In this document: piece by piece, positions 25,701-33,991 of the stretch | Layout: every line of letters starts with the position of its first letter | Numbering within the stretch: position 1 is the first letter of the stretch | Origin: Legionella busanensis | GTDB taxonomy: Bacteria > Pseudomonadota > Gammaproteobacteria > Legionellales > Legionellaceae | DNA: 64,000 nucleotides | NCBI RefSeq assembly: GCF_900461525.1 | Contig: NZ_UGOD01000001.1 | Coordinates: forward strand, 3,082,001-3,146,000 | Direction of reading: 5' to 3' | The notes under the pieces: model-generated | What the model was told of the DNA's origin: nothing | What the model saw: the letters and a program-made list of their open reading frames with translations, nothing else | The model's database searches: none | Translations under genes and position numbers: made by a program

Positions 25701-28700
25701 ATATTAAAAAACGCTTGGTAGAACTAAACTCGGTTGAAGATGTGCAAGTGATGCAATTAAGCTTGCAAGATTATTGCAAGCATACCTCGCGACCCTGTTT
25801 TTATATTAACTCGCCTGATGATTTAATTTGTTCAGCGCCTTTTGTCACTCGCTTTGAAAATAAAGGTGAGCTTCAAAAAGGACCAGGCGGCCCCTTATAT
25901 GATTTCTTACAGGCACATAGAGAAAGTAATCCACCACCGGTGTTGATCATTAATTATGATCATTTTGATGCTGACGACATTGTGCGTTTTAATAGTCTTT
26001 TAGATAAAGAGCGACAGGTAGAGGGTATTAATTTACCTGAAAAAACATTAGTTTTGGGCTTGAGAAATTGCAAAAAACCTGATTGCTATCAAGGTGCTGA
26101 TTTTTATTCTCGTTTTAACTGCGTTGAAACCCCATTAGTTAATACAGATAGGTTAACTGCTCATTTAAATACAATCGCCCCTTTAGCAATACGGGAAAAA
26201 ATACCTAACGAACTAGATGAGCAAGTCATAAGTATTAATCTTTATAATGCACCTAACTGGAAAGATCGTTTACTAGGGTACTGGAATATTCAAGGTGATG
26301 ACTTGTATTTTATTGCCGGGGAATTAGAGCAAGCGTTTGCAAAAGGAAACCCCATCGAATTACAAAATGTGCCCTGGGATTGTCCAGAATTTAAACGATT
26401 TTGGCGACAAGCTACGATGTTAGGTTATATTGACTATGCAGGACAACGAATTAATGTCCCTAAAGATTTACAGCTTATAACAAGTCAAGGATATGCATGG
26501 TCTAAATTAACGACCCAAGTCACTGTGGAGGCAACGCTTTCATCGCAGGCTTTAGTATTAAATCCAGGGCAATTAACTCATTTCTTTACTTTATTTGATT
26601 GCTACGATGGCAAGCTTGATATGCAACCAGGCTTGCTTGATCGCTATACCAAGCAAACACTCGCTGTTAATCTCACTCGTGATTTAAGTGAAGATGAATG
26701 GGCACAATTTTTGTCAGCTTGCCAAGAAAAACACATTAAACTCACCATTCATTTAAGCCCTAATGTAACCTTGCCCGCCCCTCTTGCCAAAGGCATTAAA
26801 GCAATCGCGCCAACCCTATTTCCTTTAAATAAACAACTTAACCAATCCACTACGGTAATTACAAGTACCGATCTCAATACTACATTACAAACCATTGCAA
26901 AGGCAGAGAATGATTATCAAATTATTGATGTTTCTGAATGTAGTCCTGAGGATTTACTGCTTTATACTAAAAGTGAGTTTGATAGTGAAAAAAGGCAATT
27001 CGTTTTTCAACAAACTAAGCAAGCCTTGTTGCAAGCCTTAGATGAAGGTAAACGTGTTATTTTAAAAGGTCATTTCTCAAATGAATTGATAGACGCGTTA
27101 GCACCTTTACTGTTAGCGAGAGAGAATAATAATGACGCTAAAGGGCAATTGATTCTTCTTAGTGATAAGCCTTGTTTTTCATTTCTGCCTACACAACTGC
27201 ATCAAGTCACTGCAAAAGATAAACGCTTACAATTGGAAAAACGATTTAGTATATTGGAAATTAATCGCCTGCCTGAAGAGTTAATGACTAAAGAATCCCT
27301 AAACCAACTAACAGCGCGGCTTACCTACTGGCGTTGTCATCCAACTACGGAATCTAGTGATGAGGCCTGGCAAGGCTTACAAGGTATATCAGGCGGAGTC
27401 AGACTAGCTGAATTTAATGCACAAGGTAGTGTTGCCATTGCAGAGGAATTTAATCAAAAACGGTTGGCTGCGGTTAATCAAGCATTAATATATAGCCCTT
27501 ATGTTTTTTTGACAGGTCTAACTGGCGTAGGTAAGTCGACCTTTGTCGAAAAGAATTTTACTACCAGCACGGAAGTGCTTTATACAAACGAAAATAAGCT
27601 TGTTGAGTGGGCGAGTGATAAAACACCTGGCAAGCGTAAAATTCTTTTTATTGATGAGGCTAATTTAAGTAAACGCCAATGGAGTGAGTTTGAAGGGTTA
27701 ATGTACTTCCCGCCAAGTATTTTGATTAAAGGAAGATATTATCCTTTAACCGAAGAGCATAAAGTTATTTTTGCTGGTAATCCAGTTAATTATGGTGATG
27801 AACGCCAATTAGCACCTTTTTTTGCCGAGCATGGCAATGCGCTCATTTTTGAGCCCATGCCTCAAGAATTTATCTATGAAAAATTAATTAAACCTGTTTT
27901 TATTAACACCCCGCTTGCAGATCATATTGAAATGATAAGCCAATCTTTACTCGCTGCTTATCGTTTTTTATGTAAGTGTTCAACAGATGAGGTGTTAATT
28001 TCACCGCGTGATGTACAAATGATGGCTTTGTTAATTGCCTCGTATGTCGATTCGCATCCATCTATAAGTCTTGCAGATATGGAAAGTGCGGCTAAGCACT
28101 ATGCTTATCAAGTTGCTGTTAATAATGTACCTGACTTACATCGGCAAGCTTTTGAAAAACAGTTTAAACCTAGTATTGAGATCTCTAATAATGCTGCGAC
28201 ATTGCCAGCTATACAAGATGGTTTTTTAGTAACTTCTTCACGTTTACGCATTCACCGCCAGCTTGATGAACTATTAAATTTGCGTGAATTTAGACAAACA
28301 AAAGCACAAAATAAAGCACAAAAATATGGTGGATTAGGTGGGCTTATTTTAGAGGGCGAGCCTGGTATTGGCAAAAGCGAATTAGTGCTTGCTAGTTTAA
28401 GAGCACGTGGCTATGAAGAGGTCATCTTTCGTAGTAAAGACGAAACTAAAAAAAGTGATGAGGAAAAAGTTAAAGAAAAGCCATTACCTGCCAAGCCTTT
28501 TTATCGTATGCCCGTAAGTTTATCGCTCAAAGAAAAAGAAAAGTTACTAAAGAAAGCATTTAAGCAAGGTGCTGTTGTAGTTATCGATGAAATAAATAGT
28601 TCACCGATGATGGAGCGTTTGTTAAATGATTTACTTATGGGAAATAACAAGCAAGAAAGACCTTCTAAGCCTGGTTTTTTAGTGATAGGCACTCAAAATC

Positions 28701-29575
28701 CGGTGACTATGGCAGGCCGTAAAGCGGCAAGTACTGCCTTAGCGAGACGAGTAATTAAAACAGTATTACCTACTTATGATACGCAAGAGATGCAAGCTAT
28801 TTTAATTAGTAAAGGTTTGTCAGCTAAAAAAGCCAAGCAATTAGTGACCGCTTATGAAAACAATGTACATAAAGCTAAACAAGCACATTTAGAGCCAATA
28901 CCAGTTTTTAGAGATTTGATCAACCTTGCAGAGCAACTTATTATAGCTAAACAAAGAAAAAGAACCTCATTTCAAGCTGAGCTCAATGCAACTATCACTG
29001 ATCCAATTAAAGTTAATACCAATCAGCTTTTGGTAGAAAATTTATTTGGAATGACTATTACAAAAACACAGGCTGATATGTTTATAGCTCTATTTAAAAC
29101 ACTGCAAGAAAAAAATGAAAAAATTAATTGTCTTAAAAAAAAAATTATACCACTTATTGATATCACGGCACTTAGTGAAAATAACCAGAGTTATTTGGTT
29201 GAGTTAATGTTTATTAAGCAGCAAGCAATACATTGTATCGATAATAATATAGCTAGGCGGGATAGTAATATAACGTCCAAAGTAGATTTTCTCTATGATA
29301 CAAAAAGAAAAATAGCTAAAAACATAGAGTTAACACAACTAAAAGAGTCTATCTTAAATAGTCCACTCAAAAGCTTAAATGATTTAGTTGCAGATATTGA
29401 AAGAAAATCTGATTCAGTATTAGGGAAAGGAACGTTTAGCCGGATTAGTAAAGATCTAAACGAATTAATAAAGCAAGAAGGGAATTTATTAGCTAACTAT
29501 CATCAACAGGTGCCAATTAGTTATAATAATCAAGCGCTAAATCTTAACTTTAGTGAATTTACTAATTTTACTTAA
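22757..29575 (+). CDS. Giant LRR - transglutaminase-like - multi-AAA protein
   Basis: A 2,272-residue protein from the ATG at 22757 (a TTG nine bases earlier is possible; neither has a clear ribosome site). In order: an alpha-helical N-terminal region (1-245); leucine-rich repeats (about 248-644); a linker; a transglutaminase-like core with C886, H914 and D929; several AAA-like stretches without a P-loop (about 1040-1130, 1160-1240, 1400-1480); AAA module 1 with GLTGVGKST at 1587-1595 and FIDEAN (D1633); AAA module 2 with GEPGIGKS at 1867-1874, VIDEIN (D1944), GTQNP and ALARR; and a lysine-rich helical tail. No signal peptide or membrane segment. It stands alone between decayed mobile DNA and repeats. 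LRR proteins of Legionella are often Dot/Icm effectors; a cytoplasmic defence or remodelling ATPase is the alternative. I know no named homologue. Confidence 0.85.
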   Translation: MPYNPILYFHDKQESTAYSRTPQGTLSIVRLIKNLPAWKKLAYSSILKKKSLILADWTITNLSYEAAAALQKQILTLIDDGFPVYLWQDGDIKKLTKENVSCLADKAVRNLITPSFPEEISQKAIVQHRLTKDQVHILDDYWLNQLVLESESMHLAKRQIRISDLIARRLYYNKIMWILQNTTPALTEIIDDVFPNHDSVTKLNAYFPNLNITTNYTDLILNPADIDNILAPSISHHSFLAEQLLNIEHLKVEDTEQNMNATVLEKLLLRMPILKRLELSGYETLEGNFSNLPTLTHLEELYLSFLPIDIANLQRLLTYPKELRALTIDSCQNLEGNFTKDLNFTHLESLDITSVSFSFANLEYILSQANALKSLKLTHCGKNLADNFSSGRFDFSKIETLDLSNSNVSLANLQLILRQAKSLKNLRLDNYKELTKYFCAGVDLSALEYLDVSNSTITADDFRYILNQAHSLRALILVGCTTLDAYFSGNFDFSKLETLALTNSNISASDLNQILKQASALKELKLGGHVNLTAAAAIEGIYLPNLTRLYLSYNTISTPVLELFLNKKNNLGELNLANCMHLGAPFTQPLYLENLLTLNLSNSSITVENLQVLLQAAPQLKLLNIKNCKKLILNEALKSLIKDRGINVNADDSGMGKLSQPSSIIDHAKRKVDADTKRNPNQEYTIKRTIFSLDSRPSPDVSFYRHGVFNNLGINDNACSLADAFVLQNRDEPDLIPYNSSTLPSVEQLVAHGKQAIKANKEFTYYLGRQTITFNGDLQRLDSISASEEIPYYHVEPLDVAIKFIYSKRDNLYYIQSPPGKTVTVSFLLKLNQEQPIELSPSVEKINTLAAKFLKFGEGELDLKGIAAPTGDDYLRAMIKQEKGACRHRAVAFKAEIERFYRDLPVRIVDNQCHAFVEVMLEGQWVRYDLGGYPAKLTITESANLDNFKIAKYEQHLATWKREKPPVESVKAYCQSLMQTNDIKKRLVELNSVEDVQVMQLSLQDYCKHTSRPCFYINSPDDLICSAPFVTRFENKGELQKGPGGPLYDFLQAHRESNPPPVLIINYDHFDADDIVRFNSLLDKERQVEGINLPEKTLVLGLRNCKKPDCYQGADFYSRFNCVETPLVNTDRLTAHLNTIAPLAIREKIPNELDEQVISINLYNAPNWKDRLLGYWNIQGDDLYFIAGELEQAFAKGNPIELQNVPWDCPEFKRFWRQATMLGYIDYAGQRINVPKDLQLITSQGYAWSKLTTQVTVEATLSSQALVLNPGQLTHFFTLFDCYDGKLDMQPGLLDRYTKQTLAVNLTRDLSEDEWAQFLSACQEKHIKLTIHLSPNVTLPAPLAKGIKAIAPTLFPLNKQLNQSTTVITSTDLNTTLQTIAKAENDYQIIDVSECSPEDLLLYTKSEFDSEKRQFVFQQTKQALLQALDEGKRVILKGHFSNELIDALAPLLLARENNNDAKGQLILLSDKPCFSFLPTQLHQVTAKDKRLQLEKRFSILEINRLPEELMTKESLNQLTARLTYWRCHPTTESSDEAWQGLQGISGGVRLAEFNAQGSVAIAEEFNQKRLAAVNQALIYSPYVFLTGLTGVGKSTFVEKNFTTSTEVLYTNENKLVEWASDKTPGKRKILFIDEANLSKRQWSEFEGLMYFPPSILIKGRYYPLTEEHKVIFAGNPVNYGDERQLAPFFAEHGNALIFEPMPQEFIYEKLIKPVFINTPLADHIEMISQSLLAAYRFLCKCSTDEVLISPRDVQMMALLIASYVDSHPSISLADMESAAKHYAYQVAVNNVPDLHRQAFEKQFKPSIEISNNAATLPAIQDGFLVTSSRLRIHRQLDELLNLREFRQTKAQNKAQKYGGLGGLILEGEPGIGKSELVLASLRARGYEEVIFRSKDETKKSDEEKVKEKPLPAKPFYRMPVSLSLKEKEKLLKKAFKQGAVVVIDEINSSPMMERLLNDLLMGNNKQERPSKPGFLVIGTQNPVTMAGRKAASTALARRVIKTVLPTYDTQEMQAILISKGLSAKKAKQLVTAYENNVHKAKQAHLEPIPVFRDLINLAEQLIIAKQRKRTSFQAELNATITDPIKVNTNQLLVENLFGMTITKTQADMFIALFKTLQEKNEKINCLKKKIIPLIDITALSENNQSYLVELMFIKQQAIHCIDNNIARRDSNITSKVDFLYDTKRKIAKNIELTQLKESILNSPLKSLNDLVADIERKSDSVLGKGTFSRISKDLNELIKQEGNLLANYHQQVPISYNNQALNLNFSEFTNFT
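23500..24690 (+). repeat. Leucine-rich repeat block of the giant protein
   Basis: About seven units of roughly 50-56 residues, each made of two LRR turns. A typical unit reads LETLDLSNSNVSLANLQLIL then a SLKNLRLDN-type turn ending with an aromatic or Gly-rich loop. The LETLDLSNS- and LKxLxLxxC-type turns alternate. The DNA copies have diverged, so the block is old. LRRs usually bind proteins, so it probably recognises a partner. Confidence 0.8.
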
Positions 29576-30256
29576 TACTTCTGGAGTAATTCCGAGAAAA
29601 GAAGCGGTAGAGTCTATTGCAAATGCGCACATGCATCAATTTTTTCAATAGAATTCTTTAGAAACTGGCATTGACGGCCCATCTCAAAGGAAAAAGGCCC
29701 TTCAAGGCATGTCCCCATGTAGATGGAGATGCTCAGGTATTTTAGATAACGGCGCTTTTTCAGCCACATTTTCCTTTGACCTTGTCCCGTCACTAACAGT
29801 TTCGAAAGATGTCTAATCTAGCAAAGATTGGCATTCAAACTAAGATATCTTAATATTTGCGACAACGATTAGTCCAAAATAGCTTGCTTAAAGTTAAATT
29901 TTTAATCAAAGTTTTGCAGTAGCGCAGTCAATCTTCCGAATCAATTTTAGCCATTAACCTTATAATAAAGTGTAACAAAGTTATTATGATCTTATTAACC
30001 TCGTTACAATTTAGTGTAAGGTTAATAATATATGACTTCATTATGCTTAAGAATAATGATAAAAGTCTTTTCTAATAATCATCATAGACATGTTTGCGAT
30101 GTTTTATCGCAACATTACAACAAAGCGTTTTATTATTTACTATTAAATTCTTTACCTGTTTTTAATATTATACTAACTTTAAATTATTGTTCACTTCCCA
30201 AGCTGCATATTTTGTTTCATTTTTCTTAAAGAAGTTCATGATTTTAAATTTATTAA
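29576..30256. other. Non-coding region after the giant gene
   Basis: No convincing gene. It holds one copy of a repeat family at 29,663-29,790 (listed separately) and an inverted pair TTATTAACCT (29992-30001)/AGGTTAATAA (30019-30028) around a 17-nt loop. A 65-codon open frame at 30,032-30,229 has no family features and is probably chance. Confidence 0.4.
29663..29790 (+). repeat. Intergenic repeat family B, copy 1
   Basis: Its core CATGTAGATGGAGATGCTCA (29703-29722) and the following ACGGCGCTTTTTCAGCC match the reverse complement of the copies near 52.9 and 53.2 kb. I recall similar sequences from Legionella intergenic regions. No protein is encoded. It may be a structural or mobile small repeat. 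Confidence 0.6.
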
Positions 30257-30551
30257 ATTGGATTCTGGTTAGGTAGGTTCGAATATTTATCAGCAGCAAA
30301 TCCTCAACCGTTCGTAGAAGTTTATACAAGCAAGCATTGGCTTTCACCTCTATGGGATGCATCATATCTGATGCGTTTAAAATGCGGGGGTATAATCCAG
30401 CCAAAAAAAATTATCATTAAAGCTCTTCCTGACCTATGAATGTTGCTTTCGTGCAAGGCGTAAACGTTTTGAGGCGCAGCGTTTACATAACGTAAATGAG
30501 CAACCGCAGAAACGTTTACAACGCAGCAATAAAGTAAATGATGCAGGTTAG
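30257..30551 (+). pseudogene. Decayed coding remnant, frameshifted, family not recognised
   Basis: A plus-strand frame without start codon reads FWLGRFEYLSAANPQPFVEV, continues YTSKHWLSPLWDASYLMRLK and IIQPKKIIIKALPDL, and stops at 30437-30439. A second, overlapping frame then reads CFRARRKRFEAQRLHNVNEQ followed by PQKRLQRSNKVNDAG and stops at 30549-30551. The composition looks like real protein in both parts, and the basic second part resembles a C-terminal tail. The DNA of the second part also carries an inverted pair GTAAACGTTT/AAACGTTTAC, so a repeat element is an alternative. An antisense frame over the same region looks spurious. Confidence 0.45.
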
Positions 30552-30653
30552 GCAAGTACTCTATTAATTTTTTTAGTTCATTTGCAGAGCAATCTAATAC
30601 CAATCGATAGTATAAATGATTTATTTTATATCAAAAATATAGGTGTTTAATTT

Positions 30654-31562
30654 TTAAGCTTTGGCTTCGCATTTAAGTTGCTGCTTATAAATTGCTTGTA
30701 AAATTGGTTGTTTCACTTTTAATAAATGTAAAATTGCCTCTGTAGCTAGAATTTCCTGCTTAAAGTTTTTTTGGATGACATATAAGTACCATAAAAGCCA
30801 GCTTTGCCAGATTAAGACCCAATATCCCTCTGGAATCATAGGTATAGCTGCTCTGACTTGACGATAGCCTTGCAGTACAGCCACAAATAAATGATCTAGG
30901 AAATATCCTCGGGTTAATCCTGCACAATTACAAGCAAGCCCTATTAATTCTATTCCAGGATGAATTAACCCTGCACTTTCCCAATCTATAAGGTGCACTG
31001 TATCTGGATTTTGCCAAACAAGATTTGAAGCGTGAATATCACGATGACTAATAATCCATGTTTCAGTAGGTGCTATTTCATTACACTCCTGAATAACTGC
31101 CTGTAACCATGGTGGACAATTAAATTCTTGCGGCCAATTTATTGATGGAAAAGGTAAGGCATTAATATCACTAATATTTAATGCATGGATATGGGCTAAC
31201 ACTTTACCTAAAAGCTGCGCTTGATCAATTGTTACAGTTGGGCTTGTTTTTCCTACACAAAAGGGGCGAATGAGGCCATAGCCCTCTTTAAGTTTTAAAA
31301 TAGGAGAATCATTTTCGGGGCATAATGCTTTATAAGTTAAACTCAATTCATCAGCTACTAAATTAGCTATTTTCTCTGAAATCCATAGTTGTTGATAAGT
31401 AATTTCGCCTAGCCAGGTTTGATTTGCAAACTTTTTACATACCCATTTAGTAGAATCAGCTAGCTCAATTAAATCAAGATAATGTTGCATTCCACCTTGT
31501 AAAGATGAAATAGAAGAAATATTTTGCTTTAAAAAATTATATGACCAATGTTCACTAATCAT
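30654..31562 (-). CDS. Aminoglycoside/choline phosphotransferase-family kinase
   Basis: A 302-residue protein of the APH/choline-kinase fold. The catalytic loop HRDIHASN is at 173-180 (base D175, metal-binding N180), and the metal motif IDWES is at 192-196 (D193). The N-terminal nucleotide-binding lobe is short and weakly conserved. Small-molecule kinases of this family act on choline, thiamine, homoserine or aminoglycosides; the substrate cannot be read here. Its start overlaps the end of the PH-domain gene upstream by 8 bp, so the two are co-transcribed. A resistance role is not implied. Confidence 0.75.
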   Translation of the reverse strand: MISEHWSYNFLKQNISSISSLQGGMQHYLDLIELADSTKWVCKKFANQTWLGEITYQQLWISEKIANLVADELSLTYKALCPENDSPILKLKEGYGLIRPFCVGKTSPTVTIDQAQLLGKVLAHIHALNISDINALPFPSINWPQEFNCPPWLQAVIQECNEIAPTETWIISHRDIHASNLVWQNPDTVHLIDWESAGLIHPGIELIGLACNCAGLTRGYFLDHLFVAVLQGYRQVRAAIPMIPEGYWVLIWQSWLLWYLYVIQKNFKQEILATEAILHLLKVKQPILQAIYKQQLKCEAKA

Positions 31563-31986
31563 TCATTAATTGCTCAATATAGCGGCGGCAAGTTAACGGC
31601 CTTTGTAAAAAATTAATAAAATGTTTTGTGCCACCTGTCCCTATAATAGTGAGTGCACCATAGCGAAAAATACTGCCTAATAACGTTTGACGAATATCAA
31701 TGCTTTCAATTTTAGTTAAAGGAATATCTATTGTTTGCCTAACTAAGAGCCCAGTACGTAAGATAACTTGTTTCTTTTTAATAGTTAAAGAAGAAAAGTG
31801 GTAATGAACCCACGTAATAAATAGCCAAATTACACCAATAATTACGAGTACTAAAGCTACTTCTTTAAGTTGCTCTACTTGTATACCTAAAAATAACCCA
31901 AACCCAGTTAATACAAGGGGCCAAAAAAATAGAAGCCAGTGAAGTTTTGCTATGTATACGACGTTCTTATCCGCCATCTCCGTCAT
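31555..31986 (-). CDS. Bacterial PH-domain membrane protein (bPH2/DUF304, YdbT-like)
   Basis: A 143-residue inner-membrane protein. Two transmembrane segments (about 15-35 and 40-60) are followed by a single bacterial PH-like domain with SSLTIKKKQVILRTGLLVRQTIDIPLTKIESIDIRQ and a GxxxIxGTGG-type strand. Members are usually found as membrane-bound partners of unknown function. Either of two close ATGs can start it (MTEMADKN). It heads a two-gene operon with the phosphotransferase. Confidence 0.8.
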   Translation of the reverse strand: MTEMADKNVVYIAKLHWLLFFWPLVLTGFGLFLGIQVEQLKEVALVLVIIGVIWLFITWVHYHFSSLTIKKKQVILRTGLLVRQTIDIPLTKIESIDIRQTLLGSIFRYGALTIIGTGGTKHFINFLQRPLTCRRYIEQLMND

Positions 31987-32366
31987 TATTAATCTCTCTT
32001 GTTTTATCTTAATCCGTATAGTAGTTGCTCATTTATTTTACTGAAGATTTAGGGACAACCTGAATCTCACTAAAAATAATTTAATTGATTTTTTTAAATT
32101 ACTATTTAACCTTCTTCATTAAAATTTCTAGACTGGCCTTGGCGTTTTCTTAATTCCTGATTCCTTTTATAACATCAAAAGATCCTATCTCTTATATCGA
32201 ATGTACACTAATTCAGGTATGATAATTTAGATATTTTAAATTTACTACTAAATATCTAGACTTTCATTTAATTTGTAAAATTTAAAATTTGCTTAGTAAG
32301 ATTATACTAAATATATAATTATTTACGTTAGCGATTAATTAATTTTATGTTATTAAAAAGGTACTT
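31987..32366. promoter_or_regulatory. AT-rich divergent region upstream of dciA
   Basis: No gene seen. The stretch holds inverted pairs TAGATATTT (32228-32236)/AAATATCTA (32250-32258) and TTAGTA (32293-32298)/TACTAA (32305-32310). These are possible operators for dciA, but A+T bias makes chance hits likely. Confidence 0.25.
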
Positions 32367-32783
32367 ATGCGTCCTATTAACCGTTGCCTAAATAAGCAAT
32401 TAGCTGATATATGTCAGCAAGTTATTCAATTAGATAAACTTAATTCTTTATTAAAACCCCTTCTACCGAGTCATTTAAAAGAATTTTGCCATGTAGGTAG
32501 TTTTAATAAAGGCTCTTTGCTTATTAGCCTTACTAATACAGCTTGGGCAACTGAACTTCGTTATTACTTACCTACTTTGCGTGATAAATTAAGAAAAGAA
32601 GCAGGTCTTTACCAACTTATGAATATTAGGATTCAAATTATTACCGTTGATAATAACAAAGAAAATAACAGGCTAGTCCAGGAACAGCAATTATCACTTA
32701 AAGCGCGTAGCCTTATTCGAGAGGTAGGCAATTTATGTGCTTATAAACCTTTAAAACAAGCGTTACTTCATTTAGCAGAGTAA
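32367..32783 (+). CDS. dciA: DciA-like helicase loader (DUF721)
   Basis: A 138-residue protein with the DUF721/DciA core at about 30-90 (HVGSFNKGSLLISLTNTAWATELRYYLPTLRDKLR) and a basic helical tail. DciA is the ancestral loader of the DnaB replicative helicase in bacteria without DnaC. Gammaproteobacteria often carry it beside lpxC and secA, and here it converges on lpxC. The N-terminal helix and length suit the family. An alternative reading as an unrelated DUF721 protein would not change the annotation much. Confidence 0.75.
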   Translation: MRPINRCLNKQLADICQQVIQLDKLNSLLKPLLPSHLKEFCHVGSFNKGSLLISLTNTAWATELRYYLPTLRDKLRKEAGLYQLMNIRIQIITVDNNKENNRLVQEQQLSLKARSLIREVGNLCAYKPLKQALLHLAE

Positions 32784-32930
32784 AAATTATAAATCTATCT
32801 AGCTGTAACACGCTCTTAAGGCGTAATTGGTAATTTATTATTAGTACTAGAAATTTGATAGTAGATTTTTTCCAACCTGTCACTAACAAAATAAGGCCAA
32901 TCAAAGAGGTGTAATTTATTCTGGCGGTTA

Positions 32931-32957
32931 AACAGCGAGCTTGTTGAGCTCACTGTT
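32931..32957 (-). terminator. Hairpin between dciA and lpxC
   Basis: AACAGCGAGCT (32931-32941) and AGCTCACTGTT (32947-32957) form an 11-bp stem with a 5-nt loop. The single mismatch becomes a G-U pair on the minus strand, so it fits lpxC better. No T-run follows. Confidence 0.4.
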
Positions 32958-32964
32958 ATCTAAT

Positions 32965-33879
32965 TTATACTTCAAGAGCAATTGTATTAAATCCGAAAGA
33001 TGGCTGATAAGTTTCTGCATCAAAATAAGTATATTCCCACGCATCTTCGCGAACCATTAATTCACGTAATAAGCGATTATTTAATTCATGACCTGACTTA
33101 TAGCCCTCAAAAGCGCCAATTAAGCCACAGCCTAAAAGATATAAATCGCCAATGGCATCTAACACTTTATGAGCAACAAACTCACTTTCAAAACGTAAAC
33201 CATCTTCATTTAAAATACGGTATTTATCAACAACAATTGCATTATCTAAACTTCCGCCCTTGGCTAAATTACCTTCACGTAATTTTTCATAGTCAGATAA
33301 AAACCCAAAGGTTCTAGCGCGACACACTTCTTTCACATAAGAAGTTGTAGAGAAATCAAAATTAGCTATTTGGGGCTTATCTGTAAATACAGGATGATTA
33401 AAATCAATAGTAAATGAAATTTTATAACCGTTATGAGGAATAAATTGTACGTATTTACCTTTGTCTTCAACCTTAATAGGTTTTAGAATGCGAATAAAGC
33501 GTTTTGCAGCACTTTGTTCACGAATACCAGCTGCTTGAAGTAAAAATACAAAAGGCGCTGAACTTCCATCCATAATAGGAATTTCAGGACCATTGACATC
33601 AATATAAGCATTATCAATGCCTAGACCTGCTAAAGCTGAAAGTAAGTGTTCAACAGTAGCCACTCTAGCATTATTGTAATGGAGTGATGTACATAACATA
33701 GTATCACTCACATTTTTATAACAGGCTGGAATTTCAACAACTGGATCTAAATCAACACGTCTAAAAACAATACCGGAATTAATAGGAGCAGGTCTTATTT
33801 TAAGCTCGGCAGTATCACCTGAATGTAAACCAATGCCTGTCAGTTGAACCATTTTCTTAGGAGTTCTTTGTTTCATCAT
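32965..33879 (-). CDS. lpxC: UDP-3-O-acyl-N-acetylglucosamine deacetylase
   Basis: A 304-residue zinc enzyme for the committed step of lipid A synthesis. The zinc ligands are H78 ([11 protein letters not shown]), H237 and D241 ([11 protein letters not shown]), and the catalytic H264 lies in [11 protein letters not shown] perfect palindrome GGTGATCACC at 33882-33891 sits at the ribosome site (AAGGTG), so it could mask or mark translation start. Two adjacent ATGs (33879, 33876) could start it. It is the last gene of the division cluster, as in E. coli. Confidence 0.97.
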   Translation of the reverse strand: MMKQRTPKKMVQLTGIGLHSGDTAELKIRPAPINSGIVFRRVDLDPVVEIPACYKNVSDTMLCTSLHYNNARVATVEHLLSALAGLGIDNAYIDVNGPEIPIMDGSSAPFVFLLQAAGIREQSAAKRFIRILKPIKVEDKGKYVQFIPHNGYKISFTIDFNHPVFTDKPQIANFDFSTTSYVKEVCRARTFGFLSDYEKLREGNLAKGGSLDNAIVVDKYRILNEDGLRFESEFVAHKVLDAIGDLYLLGCGLIGAFEGYKSGHELNNRLLRELMVREDAWEYTYFDAETYQPSFGFNTIALEV

Positions 33880-33991
33880 TCGGTGATCACCTTATTGATA
33901 ACCTATTTTAGGCAACAGACAGTTTCAGAATAGCAAATAATTATTAACTAGTCTAATTTCTTAATTTTAAAGCGCGGCTTACACCGCAACT

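Noticed and set aside
30032-30229. A 65-codon open frame after the giant gene
   Set aside because: No family features, no good ribosome site, AT-driven composition (many I, L, N, Y, H); probably chance.
30168-30603. Two overlapping minus-strand open frames
   Set aside because: They oppose a more protein-like plus-strand remnant and share no known motif; treated as shadows.
30654-31562. Antibiotic-resistance reading of the phosphotransferase
   Set aside because: Only the general APH/choline-kinase motifs are present; many members phosphorylate normal metabolites, and the partner gene is a PH-domain membrane protein.
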